Shown here: positions 51,951 through 64,000 of the stretch, one piece after another
Position numbering within the stretch: the stretch's first letter is position 1
Layout of the letters: each line of letters opens with the position of its first letter
Assembly: GCF_000169195.2 (NCBI RefSeq)
Contig: NC_016023.1
Coordinates: 1,550,001-1,614,000, forward strand
Direction of reading: 5' to 3'
Length of the DNA: 64,000 nucleotides
From: Heyndrickxia coagulans 36D1
GTDB taxonomy: Bacteria; Bacillota; Bacilli; Bacillales; Bacillaceae_C
The notes under the pieces: generated by a model
What the model was told of the DNA's origin: nothing
Databases searched by the model: none
The model's input: the letters and a program-made list of their open reading frames with translations, nothing else
Program-made: the position numbers and the translations under genes

Positions 51951-53240
51951 TTTTGATACTTCCACATACAGGACGTGCGAACCTTCCATATCTTTTACTT
52001 TAAAGTCATACGATTGGAACGGCACGGAATCGCCCTTTTTTAAATCGTATTTCTGTGTCAACAGCCATCCGCCGATCGTATCCACATCATCATCGGGAAT
52101 TTCGATCGCAAGGAGGTCATTTACATCTTCAATCAGCACTTTGGCGTCCAAAATATAATGCGCATCCCCGATCTTTTGGATAAGCGGGATTTCATCCGTA
52201 TCAAACTCGTCCCGGATTTCACCAACGATTTCCTCTAAAATGTCCTCGACTGTAATAATGCCGGCAGTCCCGCCATATTCATCCAGTAAAACGGCCATAT
52301 GGGTGTTGTCCTTTTGCATGCGAGCAAGAACACCCTGAATCGGTACCGTTTCAATGACATGGATAATCGGATTAATATACGGTTCAATCGTCGCATCATC
52401 CCTGAGATCCGGGTTTGAAACACAATCCGTCAGCACTTCTTTCATGTTGAGCACGCCGATGACATTGTCCTTGTCCCCGTCTGTAACCGGGTAGCGTGTA
52501 TATTTTTCAGATTGTGCCAGCCGGATGAGATCGGCAATCCGGTCACTCTTGTCGACCGTGACTACTTCTGTGCGGGGAACCATAATTTCTTTTGCGATCC
52601 GGTTATCGAATTCAAATATATTGTTGACATATTTATATTCGGACTGGTTAATTTCACCGCTTTTTAAGCTTTCCGACAGGATAATCCGCAGTTCTTCCTC
52701 CGAATGGGTGATTTCATTGTCCGATTGCATGTCGTAACCGAGCGCTTTTGTCACAAGCCGCGAAGACTTGTTCAGCGTCCACGTAAAGGGATACATGATT
52801 TTGTTGATGAAAATCAGCGGTTTGGCGACGAGCAGCACAATATTTTCTGCTGTCTGGATAGCAATATTTTTCGGTGCAAGCTCCCCAACCACGACGCTGA
52901 AAAAGGTGATGATGAGAAAAGAAAGAATAAAGGTCACCACGTGGATGAGTGTACCGGGAACATGGAGTTTGATTAAAAGCGGATTAAAAATCACCCTTAA
53001 TGTCGGCTCGCCCAGCCACCCAAGAACAAGAGAAATCACGGTGATGCCCAGCTGTGTTGTCGACAGATAGCTGTCCAGGCTGGAGATTACTTTTTTGGCG
53101 GAAGCGGCTTTTTTGTTGCCTTCCGCAATGAGCTGGTCAATTCTCGATGTTCGCACCCTTACGAGAGAAAATTCCGAGGCGACAAAAAACGCATTGGCCC
53201 CGATTAATAAGACAATAATAAGCAATTTGATCGTCAGCAT
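51927..53240 (-). CDS. CNNM/HlyC-family transporter (DUF21-CBS-CorC), copy 1
   Basis: 437 residues with the same layout as the gene at 49872: the DUF21 membrane domain with [19 protein letters not shown] and [11 protein letters not shown], two CBS domains ([22 protein letters not shown]) and a CorC/HlyC domain ([11 protein letters not shown]). The two are clear paralogues. The ATG at 53240 follows CAGGAC; a TTG at 53264 is the alternative. Likely an Mg or related divalent-cation exporter; the cation is not shown by the sequence. B. subtilis has a comparable yhdP-yhdQ-yhdT arrangement. Confidence 0.88.
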   Translation of the reverse strand: MLTIKLLIIVLLIGANAFFVASEFSLVRVRTSRIDQLIAEGNKKAASAKKVISSLDSYLSTTQLGITVISLVLGWLGEPTLRVIFNPLLIKLHVPGTLIHVVTFILSFLIITFFSVVVGELAPKNIAIQTAENIVLLVAKPLIFINKIMYPFTWTLNKSSRLVTKALGYDMQSDNEITHSEEELRIILSESLKSGEINQSEYKYVNNIFEFDNRIAKEIMVPRTEVVTVDKSDRIADLIRLAQSEKYTRYPVTDGDKDNVIGVLNMKEVLTDCVSNPDLRDDATIEPYINPIIHVIETVPIQGVLARMQKDNTHMAVLLDEYGGTAGIITVEDILEEIVGEIRDEFDTDEIPLIQKIGDAHYILDAKVLIEDVNDLLAIEIPDDDVDTIGGWLLTQKYDLKKGDSVPFQSYDFKVKDMEGSHVLYVEVSKKQEAASS

Positions 53241-53672
53241 GGTTTGTCCTGCCAAGAGATGCAAAAACGAATCGTTTTACATGGCCCCTGATTCGGCAAG
53301 ACATGCACCTCCTTAAGAGACTCTTCCTGTATACTGTTCCCGAAAAACAGGAGAAAAAACGGGGCTTGCCCGGGAACAAGAAAGTAATTCGTCGTTTTCT
53401 GTATATTCCTATCCATATTTTGAATCATTTCAATCAGAACTGCAAGCACAAGGCGCATCTTCTCCCGGTAAAAATGATCATACTGGTTTAGGGGGTATAT
53501 GGTTTTGCATTTAGTGGAAATACATTATAATCATCAATGAGGATAAAGGATGCACGATTTTCAGATAGGAATGAAATAAAAATCCAATTTTTTTGCCAAA
53601 TTTGCTAAAATAAAATTATGAGAACTGGCAGGTTTAGTCCATAACATGTTCTGCACAATCGGGGGTAATCGT
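53241..53672. other. Divergent intergenic region
   Basis: No gene supported. GTTCCCG and CGGGAAC (about 53336-53377) form a long-range inverted repeat. Read on the minus strand, a GGGC/GCCC hairpin followed by CGTTTTTT lies within it and could be a leader attenuator of the CNNM gene. TATAAT at 53526-53531 and TGCTAAAAT near 53603 are candidate plus-strand promoter elements. Confidence 0.4.
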
Positions 53673-54446
53673 TTGAAAAACCATGGTGGCAACAGGGAGC
53701 TCATATATGTTCACGCGAATGAAGTGAATCACTATGTTTTATTGCATGGCATCTGTTTTTATGAATTTTACCATGCTTTTCCCAATTTGACGAATCTCCT
53801 TCTTCTCCGTCATCAATTTGAGGCAGGCACTGTAAATTTACATACGCTGTTTGAATATGCGGATGAGGAAACGATCGGGCGCCTGCTAGAAGAAGACATT
53901 TACAGCTACGGGGATTTTTGCTGGGTGGATTTTGAGGATGAGGAAGGGCTCGATCTGCTGGAGGGGTATGAAATTGCGGAACTGCTGTATCTGAGCCATA
54001 TGAAACATCATTTGCGGATGCCTTTTTACCGGAAATTAAATAACCATTTCGTCTATTTATCGCAGGATGACGGCTACTACAGCAAAATTTATTTCCGTTC
54101 TTTCCGTGATTTTTATGCGATGCTTGGCTATGTGGTTGCCGAGCGGATCAACAGGATCAAAGGAGAGAAACCGTTTCTGTTCGGGCGGAAAAAGCGGAAA
54201 GCATTGCCCGCTATCCCGGTGGAGGTGCTGTTGCCGCTTTCGGAGAAGATGAAGGAAGGGATGGTTATTTCGATGGAATATGCCGTGCAGACCCGGGTGC
54301 AAATTGAAATCCCGTTTTGGACGATCGGCGATTTTCATGATATGGATGAAATGCACGAAGAATATGCCGCCATCTCCGGCACGCCAATCGATGGAAAAAT
54401 GGTCTATGATCGCAGGATGCAGGAATGGAAAATTTTAATTCATTAG
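53673..54446 (+). CDS. Conserved-looking cytosolic protein of unknown function
   Basis: 257 residues from the TTG at 53673, six bases after GGGGGT. The longer frame starts at 53646 without a ribosome site. There is no signal peptide or membrane segment. The middle holds acidic clusters (YGDFCWVDFEDEEGLDLLEGYE) and aromatic-rich helices, and a basic FLFGRKKRKALP segment near 185. I do not recognise the family. It is followed by its own terminator and so is probably monocistronic. Confidence 0.72.
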   Translation: MKNHGGNRELIYVHANEVNHYVLLHGICFYEFYHAFPNLTNLLLLRHQFEAGTVNLHTLFEYADEETIGRLLEEDIYSYGDFCWVDFEDEEGLDLLEGYEIAELLYLSHMKHHLRMPFYRKLNNHFVYLSQDDGYYSKIYFRSFRDFYAMLGYVVAERINRIKGEKPFLFGRKKRKALPAIPVEVLLPLSEKMKEGMVISMEYAVQTRVQIEIPFWTIGDFHDMDEMHEEYAAISGTPIDGKMVYDRRMQEWKILIH

Positions 54447-54490
54447 ACGTCCATGCTGCAGTGAAAAGTAGCTGGCGCGTTTTACGATAG

Positions 54491-54520
54491 AAAAGCGGGG
54501 AAGGAAGCCACCCCGCTTTT
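54491..54520. terminator. Terminator after the 257-residue gene
   Basis: AAAAGCGGGG (54491-54500) and CCCCGCTTTT (54511-54520) form a perfect 10-bp stem with a 10-nt loop. Confidence 0.8.
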
Positions 54521-54858
54521 CATGATGCAAAATCCTCTTCAACGTCAGGGCCGATCCCCCGCATTTCAATGGTATCGGGTCCTGTTTTATTTTTAAAATG
54601 GATAGCGGCGGAAAACCTTTTTAGTAAAACCATCTTTAGGGCTGCAGACGACGGCGTTTTTTAACGGGCACCATCTTTCAAGTCGCAAAGCGCAACGGGA
54701 AACAGCCCCCTTTAAAAAAATCCTGAACAAATCGTGTTACACAAATGCCCGTTTTGCCATACAATAGGGAAGAAACTGAACAAATCAAAATGGCAAATTT
54801 GGCGCACACCGGGTGTGTAAAATGTTAAAATAGGAATATCCTGTTCGTATGATGGAGG
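54521..54858. other. Intergenic region before ddl
   Basis: No gene. TGTTAAAAT (54823-54831) is an extended -10 that probably serves ddl-murF. ACACC/GGTGT (about 54806-54816) is a small palindrome just upstream of it. No known riboswitch was recognised. Confidence 0.4.
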
Positions 54859-54864
54859 ATGACA

Positions 54865-55932
54865 ATGAAAAAGAAAATCTGTTTGCTTTACGGCGGGAAA
54901 TCCGCTGAACACGAAGTATCCCTGCAAACCGCCAAAGCTGTAATACAGGCCTTGGATCACGAAAAATACGATATTTACCCCATCTTCATTACAACGGAAG
55001 GGGACTGGATAAAAGGGCCGCTTTTAACCGGACCTGTTGAAACCGTGAAACAACTTGAGTTCCGTGACGGAAAGAAAATGGCCCCCAATGCGCTGTCAAC
55101 CACTGTATCGGGTGAAAAAGGCGGCTATGACGTCATTTTTCCGCTGCTGCACGGGCCAAACGGGGAAGACGGCACCGTACAGGGCATGCTTGAACTGTTA
55201 AACCTGCCGTATGTCGGAAACGGCGTGCTTGCCTCTTCAGCCGGAATGGATAAAGTAATTATGAAAAACCTGTTTGCACAAGCCGGGCTCGACCAAGTGA
55301 AATATGTTTCTTTTATCCGGAGTGAATGGGAAAATGCGCTCGAAACCTGTTTTCAACAAGTGGAAGAAAAGACCGGCTACCCTTGTTTCGTCAAACCGGC
55401 GAATCTCGGTTCAAGCGTCGGGATCAGTAAGTGTAAAAACCGCACGGAGTTGGAAGCAGCATTTAAGGAAGCCTTTCAGTACGACCGGAAAATCATTGTC
55501 GAAGAAGGCGTCACGGCCAGGGAAATTGAACTTGGCGTGATCGGGAATGACGATCCGCAATGTTCCGTTGCCGGCGAAATTGTCGCGAAAAAAGATTTTT
55601 ACGATTATAAAGCGAAATACGAAGACGGGGAAACGGCGTTAATCATTCCGGCCGATATTCCCGAAAAAGTGTATAAAAAATGTACCGAAGCTGCGATTAC
55701 AGCATTTAAAGCACTCGACTGCTCGGGGCTGGTGCGTGCTGACTTTTTTGTGACAGAAGACGAACGGGTGATCATCAATGAAATCAATACGATGCCCGGA
55801 TTTACACCGTTCAGCATGTTTCCGCTTCTGTGGAAAGAGGCAGGGCTGGATTACCCGCAGCTGATCGAAAAGCTGATTGAACTTGCCCTGGAGCGACATG
55901 CGGAAAAACAGCGGATTAAATATACTTTGTAA
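54865..55932 (+). CDS. ddl: D-alanine--D-alanine ligase
   Basis: Makes the D-Ala-D-Ala dipeptide for the peptidoglycan stem. 355 residues, ATP-grasp fold. [17 protein letters not shown] opens the protein, followed by [47 protein letters not shown] and the metal-binding [17 protein letters not shown]. The ATG at 54865 is six bases after GGAGG; an ATG two codons earlier abuts that site. Its dipeptide product is the substrate of MurF, the next gene. Confidence 0.96.
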   Translation: MKKKICLLYGGKSAEHEVSLQTAKAVIQALDHEKYDIYPIFITTEGDWIKGPLLTGPVETVKQLEFRDGKKMAPNALSTTVSGEKGGYDVIFPLLHGPNGEDGTVQGMLELLNLPYVGNGVLASSAGMDKVIMKNLFAQAGLDQVKYVSFIRSEWENALETCFQQVEEKTGYPCFVKPANLGSSVGISKCKNRTELEAAFKEAFQYDRKIIVEEGVTAREIELGVIGNDDPQCSVAGEIVAKKDFYDYKAKYEDGETALIIPADIPEKVYKKCTEAAITAFKALDCSGLVRADFFVTEDERVIINEINTMPGFTPFSMFPLLWKEAGLDYPQLIEKLIELALERHAEKQRIKYTL

Positions 55933-55936
55933 CGGG

Positions 55937-56034
55937 GTTTGGAACCATTCTGAATGGTTCCCGTTCTGAATTTTAAGCGGACGAGATACTTTCCAAATCT
56001 TAGTTTGGAACCATTCTGAATGGTTCCCGTTCTG
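55937..56034 (+). repeat. Two 32-bp hairpin-forming direct repeats between ddl and murF
   Basis: An identical 32-bp block (starting GTTTGGAACC, ending CCCGTTCTG) occurs at 55937-55968 and 56003-56034. Each copy contains the palindrome GGAACCATTC/GAATGGTTCC. The second is followed by TTTTC and lies just ahead of the murF ribosome site AGGAGG. It may be an attenuator or operator pair; no known element was recognised. Confidence 0.75.
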
Positions 56035-56058
56035 TTTTCAAGGAGGAAAAGAGCGAAA

Positions 56059-57435
56059 ATGATCAAACGGACGATCCGGGAAATGACCGGAATGATCCAT
56101 GTGGAAGACGGGGAACAACTGCAACACAACGAAACGCTTGTACATGGCGTATGCATTGATTCGCGCAAAATCGAAAAAGGGAATCTGTATGTGCCGCTTA
56201 CTGGCAGACATGCGGACGGCCATCAATATGTGGAAGACGCGTTCCGCAGAGGCGCAGCTGCATCCCTCTGGCAAAAAGATGTGCCAAACCCGCCGGCGAA
56301 CGTGCCGCTTCTTATCGTGGAAGACACAGAGAAGAGCTTGCAAGAACTGTCAAAAAGCTACCGGAACGCCTTGCGGGCAAAAGTTGTCGGCATTACCGGC
56401 AGCAACGGCAAAACGACAACAAAAGATATGGTCGCCTCCGTCCTTTCCGAAAAATTTAAAGTGCAAAAAACGGAAGGCAATTTTAACAACCACCAGGGCG
56501 TTCCGTTAACGCTTTTGTCCCTTGATGAAGACACGGAAATCGCCGTAGTGGAAATGGGCATGAGTGCAAAAGGGGAAATTTCTTTCCTCACATCGATTGC
56601 CCGCCCGGATGTGGCCATTATTACAAATATCGGTGAGGCGCATATTCAAAATCTCGGTTCCCGTGAAGCGATTGCCGATGCAAAACTCGAAATTACAGAA
56701 GGCCTTCCGGAAAACGGGCTGCTGATCTATATGGGGGATGAACCGCTTTTGCAGGAACGGGTGCCAAACATTACCGGCATCCGAACAAAGACGTTTGGCA
56801 AAGGGCACGGAAATGATCTTTATCCGGTGGAATGGAAACAAGAGACAAGCGGCAGCACGTTCCGGACAAATGCATCGGGAGATATCGATTTTTATCTGCC
56901 GGTCCTTGGTGAATACAATGTCATCAATTCGCTTGCCGCCATTCTTGCCGGCCGCGAGTTTGGCATGCCATTTGAGGAAATCCGCGCAGGGCTTGGGAAA
57001 ACGAGGCTGAGCGCAATGCGGATGGAAATGGCGGACGGCATCAACGGTTCAAAAATTATCAACGATGCATATAATGCAAGCCCGACGTCGATGCGTGCGG
57101 CCATCCGGTTGGTGGAGCAGTTTGAAGGAACGGGCCGGAAAATCCTTGTGCTCGGGGATATGCTTGAACTGGGTGAAAAGGAAGCGGCGTTTCACAGGGA
57201 GGTTGGCCGCGACTTGAATCCCGAAAAAATTGATTTTGTTTTTACATATGGCAAGTTGGGCCGTCTGATCGCGGAAGCTTGCGATTTTCCGGACAACCGT
57301 GTGTTTGCGTTTGAGGACAAGAAGCGGTTGATCGATATGTTGAAAGGAAAAATCGGAGCCGGCGATTTGGTTTTGGTCAAAGCCTCAAGAGGCATGCAGC
57401 TGGAAGAAGTGGTCAAGGCCATTACGGTTTCCTAA
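56059..57435 (+). CDS. murF: UDP-MurNAc-tripeptide:D-Ala-D-Ala ligase MurF
   Basis: Adds D-Ala-D-Ala to complete the muropeptide precursor. 458 residues. IDSRKIEKGNLYVPL lies in the N-terminal domain. The Mur-ligase P-loop GITGSNGKTT is at 111-120, then EMGMSAKGEI, TNIGEAHIQNLGS, and C-terminal NDAYNASPTSMRAAI and LVLGDMLELGE. The ATG at 56059 follows AGGAGGAAAAGAG; the frame back to 56020 is not conserved and runs through the direct repeat. Confidence 0.96.
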   Translation: MIKRTIREMTGMIHVEDGEQLQHNETLVHGVCIDSRKIEKGNLYVPLTGRHADGHQYVEDAFRRGAAASLWQKDVPNPPANVPLLIVEDTEKSLQELSKSYRNALRAKVVGITGSNGKTTTKDMVASVLSEKFKVQKTEGNFNNHQGVPLTLLSLDEDTEIAVVEMGMSAKGEISFLTSIARPDVAIITNIGEAHIQNLGSREAIADAKLEITEGLPENGLLIYMGDEPLLQERVPNITGIRTKTFGKGHGNDLYPVEWKQETSGSTFRTNASGDIDFYLPVLGEYNVINSLAAILAGREFGMPFEEIRAGLGKTRLSAMRMEMADGINGSKIINDAYNASPTSMRAAIRLVEQFEGTGRKILVLGDMLELGEKEAAFHREVGRDLNPEKIDFVFTYGKLGRLIAEACDFPDNRVFAFEDKKRLIDMLKGKIGAGDLVLVKASRGMQLEEVVKAITVS

Positions 57436-57447
57436 ATAGATGATACG

Positions 57448-57491
57448 TGAAAGACAGCTGCCAGTTTTTTCCGGCGGCTGTCTTTCATTTT
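57448..57491 (+). terminator. murF terminator
   Basis: TGAAAGACAGC (57448-57458) pairs with GCTGTCTTTCA (57477-57487), an 11-bp stem. ATTTTT follows. Confidence 0.8.
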
Positions 57492-57568
57492 TGGCAAAGG
57501 ATATTTTCCGGCAAGCTTTGTCATGTGGAATGGAGATTGGACGGGTTCAATGTAAGGGAAGCGGTCGG

Positions 57569-58284
57569 GAACTTGGCTATAGAGTGTGTCTATGTGAAGG
57601 AAGCTGGGGAAAATGAGCTTGTTCCTTAACATAGAACGAGTCCATGTTAAGGAAACGAGAGAAAATGAGATGCTTTCTTAACATAGAGGTGTCTACGTTA
57701 AGGAAGCGGAGGAAAATGAGCTTGTTTCTTAACATAGAGCGCGTCTACGTTAAGGAAGCGAGGGAAAATGAGATAGTTTCTTAACATGGAGCACGTCTAC
57801 GTTAAGGAAGCGAGGGAAAATGAGGTGCTTCCTTCACATAGAGCGCGTCTACGTTAAGGAAGCGGAGGAAAATGGGCTTGTTTCTTAACTTAGAGCCCGT
57901 CGTCTACGTTAAGGAAGCGGAGGAAAATGGGCTTGTTTCTTAACATAGAGCGCGTCTACGTTAAGGAAGCGAGGGAAATGAGATAGTTTCTTAACATAGA
58001 GCGCGTCTACGTTAAGGAAGCGATAGAAAATGAGGTGCTTTCTTAATATAGAGCGCGTCTACGTTAAGGAAGCGGAGGAAAATGGGCTTGTTTCTTAACT
58101 TAGAGCCCGTCTACGTTAAGGAAGCGGAGGAAAATGGGCTTGTTTCTTAACATAGAGCGCGTCCACATTAAGAAACCGAGCCAAAAAGGATCTCTTCCTT
58201 CACATAGACCACCTCTAAGTGAAGCAAGCGGGGGAAAAAGCCGGCCTTTCTTCACATAGGCCGCATCTACGTTAAGAAAGCGGT
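57569..58284. repeat. Tandem array of about fourteen 52-bp palindromic units
   Basis: The marker GTCTACGTTAAGG or a variant recurs at 57588, 57639, 57691, 57743, 57795, 57847, 57902, 57954, 58005, 58057, 58109, 58161, about 58212 and about 58264, a period of 52 bp with one 3-bp insertion. Each unit has a palindrome CTTAACATAGA-N5-TCTACGTTAAG and a linker of three types (A, ggaggaaaatgggcttg; B, gagggaaaatgagatag; C, gagggaaaatgaggtgc). The linkers run in an A-B-C-A order that is itself duplicated (57691-57901 and 57902-58108). The 52-bp period is not a multiple of three, and no frame stays open, so it is non-coding. It lies between convergent murF and malL. Confidence 0.9.
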
Positions 58285-58412
58285 CAGAATTTCGTTCAAA
58301 AGTGATCGTAGGGAGGCGTCTGCGATAAGAAGCGGGACAAATTCCAGCCATATCTCCTGCGAAAGAAACGTGCCTAGACTTTCAGCCAAAAATCTACCAA
58401 ACCAAAGAAACA

Positions 58413-58451
58413 GCAAAGAGCCCCTCATACGCAGGATAGAGGGCTCTTTGC
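58413..58451. terminator. Long hairpin ahead of the convergent malL gene end
   Basis: GCAAAGAGCCC (58413-58423) and GGGCTCTTTGC (58441-58451) are perfect 11-bp arms. Read leftwards it lies downstream of malL, where only a short T-rich stretch follows. A partial copy GCTCTTTGCAT recurs at about 58511. Confidence 0.5.
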
Positions 58452-58553
58452 ATAAAAAAGCAACCGGGCAAAGCGGAGGCGTATGGCGGAGCAACCGCCG
58501 TACAAACACGCTCTTTGCATCCAAAGGCAATCGGGTGAACATAGCACAAAAAT

Positions 58554-62500
<3,947 letters not shown>

Positions 62501-62529
62501 TAGAAATCCTCCTCGTCAGCATCTTGTAT

Positions 62530-63372
62530 TTACATGTCGTCCGCCAGAAATTTTGTTTTTAAAAAAATCATCGCAATGAAAAGCACCATGCCCAGTGATT
62601 GGATCATCATCATTGTTGCAGCACCTGCGCCGGCAAAGCCTGCCAACATGGCAATAATGGACGGAACTCCTGCTGCAGATAGTGTAATGGTTGCAGCCTG
62701 TTTCAATGACCGTATGCCGGAAAAACTTGAAAAACGTGTCAGCCAAAGTATCAGGGACACTGCCCCCATTAAAAGTATATTGCTGAAAAGAAACAGGATT
62801 CCGATCAGGCATGAAACAAGCGGAATCAGGTTGACTTTATATTGCCGGAACCAGAGAGCGCCGGCAAAAGAAGCAAGGTCACGGCCGTTTTGGATCGTGA
62901 TCTTCTCGTTTCCGGCCGGGTAGCGGACGGAAAAGCCAAAGCCGTTTTCATCAGCCAGAATGAGCCGGTCTTTCCGGAAAAGGAGCGCATTTTTGTAATG
63001 CGTGACTTTTGTATGGTAACGGCTTTCTGAAACGGCAGCGGTTTTGCCCGGGTCAAAGGAGATAATCGTATCTCCGTGATCCTTTGTCCACGCGTTGCTG
63101 GATTGGAGCATGCCGTTTTGAAAGGAAAGGACGGCGTTTTGCCCGGTATATCCGGTTTGCACTGCTTCGTATAAATGCGGCGCCACTTGCTTTAAACTGA
63201 TATTTCCTGCCCGCGCAAAAGAGAGTGAAAGCGGGGCAATCAGGCAGGCGTTTAAAAAGAAAAAAATGAGAATCAGTTTCCAAACGCCAAGCGCGCCCCG
63301 GTGCCGGAAGATTTTTACGGGTGAAACGATCGTCGCAAAATAACCAGCAGGGAATCTTTGAATCTGTTCCAT
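62530..63372 (-). CDS. DUF1189 membrane protein (YvdJ-like)
   Basis: 280 residues. One transmembrane helix near 30-50, a large extracellular domain (about 55-180) and three or four helices at the C-terminus (about 190-280) give a maltodextrin-operon membrane protein like B. subtilis YvdJ. Function is unknown; it may assist the permease. The ATG at 63372 is preceded by a weak GGGA site, and a GTG at 63384 is the alternative. It lies between the permease and phosphorylase genes. Confidence 0.82.
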   Translation of the reverse strand: MEQIQRFPAGYFATIVSPVKIFRHRGALGVWKLILIFFFLNACLIAPLSLSFARAGNISLKQVAPHLYEAVQTGYTGQNAVLSFQNGMLQSSNAWTKDHGDTIISFDPGKTAAVSESRYHTKVTHYKNALLFRKDRLILADENGFGFSVRYPAGNEKITIQNGRDLASFAGALWFRQYKVNLIPLVSCLIGILFLFSNILLMGAVSLILWLTRFSSFSGIRSLKQAATITLSAAGVPSIIAMLAGFAGAGAATMMMIQSLGMVLFIAMIFLKTKFLADDM

Positions 63373-63469
63373 AAGCAATCCCACATTTCAATAAAGTATG
63401 CTATGTTTTTTTACAAGTTTTTTCCGCATGGGCCGGCAGCTGTTAAAGCTGTTCATCTCGTTACGCACT

Positions 63470-64000
63470 TTATCCTTTTGTGCCCCCCGACGTCAGCCCG
63501 GATACAAAGTTTTTCTGCAGGAAGAAAAACAAAATACAGATTGGCAGCGCGGCTAAAATGGCGCCGGCAGCAAAGAGCGTCACCTTTTGCTGGGTCGGGT
63601 TGGAAATAAATTGTTGGAGGCCGACCGCCACGGTTAAATGTTCTGGTGTCCGGAGCAAAAATTTAGCCAGCAAATAATCCCCGAACGGCCCCATAAATGC
63701 CCAGAGTGCCTGGACGGCAAGCATCGGTTTAACAAGCGGGAGCACAATTTGCCAAAATACGCGCAAATGGCCGGCTCCGTCAATTCTTGCCGATTCGTCC
63801 AAATCGCGCGGCACCGTATCGAAATAACCTTTCATCAGCCACGTATTCATCGGAATGCCGCCGCCAACATAAAGCAAGGTTAAAAACCAGTACGTGTCGA
63901 GCGCGTTCAGGATATTCGCCAGGACATAAAATGCGGTCAAGGCCGCCATTGTCGGAACCATTTGGATGATCAGGAAAAAGACAAGGCTGTACTTTCTTCC
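63470..64000 (-). CDS. mdxG: Maltodextrin ABC transporter permease, MalG type (5' end outside the window)
   Basis: The last 176 residues of an inner-membrane permease. The EAA loop, which docks on the ATPase, reads [20 protein letters not shown] followed by VLPLVKPM. The C-terminus is the usual short basic tail after [15 protein letters not shown]. The frame is open to the right edge (64000), so the ATG at 63961 is internal. Maltose or maltodextrin specificity is inferred from the phosphorylase and glucosidase genes that follow. Its partner permease and binding protein should lie just beyond the edge. Confidence 0.88.
   Translation of the reverse strand, partial: GRKYSLVFFLIIQMVPTMAALTAFYVLANILNALDTYWFLTLLYVGGGIPMNTWLMKGYFDTVPRDLDESARIDGAGHLRVFWQIVLPLVKPMLAVQALWAFMGPFGDYLLAKFLLRTPEHLTVAVGLQQFISNPTQQKVTLFAAGAILAALPICILFFFLQKNFVSGLTSGGTKG

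Noticed and set aside
57569-58284. Possible CRISPR array
   Set aside because: The units are contiguous and similar over their whole length, and the parts between palindromes are three recurring types rather than unique spacers. No cas gene is near.
58100-58351. Minus-strand 83-residue frame with repeated FLNVD/FLRFLNVDG wording
   Set aside because: It comes from reading the 52-bp repeats. The period is not a multiple of three and the frame breaks between units.
63787-63969. Plus-strand 60-residue frame at the right edge
   Set aside because: Antisense to the MalG-type permease, with no independent support.

Overview
The window is a chromosomal segment of a low-to-moderate GC, endospore-forming member of the Bacillaceae. 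From 1 to about 47.6 kb the gene order follows the B. subtilis segment rpoE-pyrG-spo0F-fbaA-tal-murA2-glpX-rho-rpmE-tdk-prfA-prmC-spoIIR-ywlC-mntP-ywlE-rpiB-ywlG-glyA-upp-atp operon-ywzB-ywmB-murAA-spoIID-spoIIQ-spoIIID-mbl-flhO-flhP-fabZ-ssbB-ywpF-ywqA-ywqB. Protein wording and base composition suggest Heyndrickxia (Bacillus) coagulans or a close relative. That species call is inference from memory; no database was searched.

Layout. 1-8.4 kb: RNA polymerase delta, CTP synthase behind a reiterative-transcription attenuator, an inserted GntR/ABC operon with its own palindromic operators, the phosphorelay protein Spo0F, and two central-carbon enzymes. 8.6-24.5 kb: the second MurA, GlpX, Rho, L31, thymidine kinase, release factor 1 and its methylase, SpoIIR, a dense DnaA-box cluster in front of ywlC, manganese efflux, arginine phosphatase, an MCP-like receptor, RpiB, GlyA and Upp. 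24.7-32.1 kb: the complete nine-gene F1Fo ATP synthase operon atpIBEFHAGDC with one good promoter and one terminator. 32.2-41.2 kb: envelope, sporulation and flagellar-rod genes (murAA, spoIID, spoIIQ with a sigma-F-like promoter, spoIIID, mbl, flhO, flhP, fabZ). 41.4-47.6 kb: competence SSB with a 54-residue partner gene, ywpF, and the SNF2 ATPase/SWIM-protein pair ywqA-ywqB.

At 47.8-49.35 kb an ISLre2-type insertion sequence marks the end of colinearity with the B. subtilis ywl-ywq region. A 127-bp palindromic dispersed repeat has inserted into the transposase 3' end and frameshifted it. Beyond it lie genes that belong elsewhere in B. subtilis: two CNNM/HlyC-type Mg efflux proteins around a MerR regulator (yhdP-yhdQ-yhdT-like), an unrecognised 257-residue protein, ddl-murF, and a maltodextrin catabolic operon read leftwards (MalG-type permease, DUF1189, maltose phosphorylase, oligo-1,6-glucosidase) that runs off the right edge.

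No phage, CRISPR array, rRNA, tRNA or obvious defence island was seen. The most unusual structures are: a tandem array of about fourteen 52-bp units between convergent murF and malL, each unit carrying a palindrome with some compensatory changes and with a four-unit higher-order duplication; the six-box DnaA cluster at 17.18-17.38 kb; the repeat-in-IS insertion; a terminator whose 3' arm is the next gene's Shine-Dalgarno; and a MerR gene whose best start codon is one base out of frame at a G4 tract.
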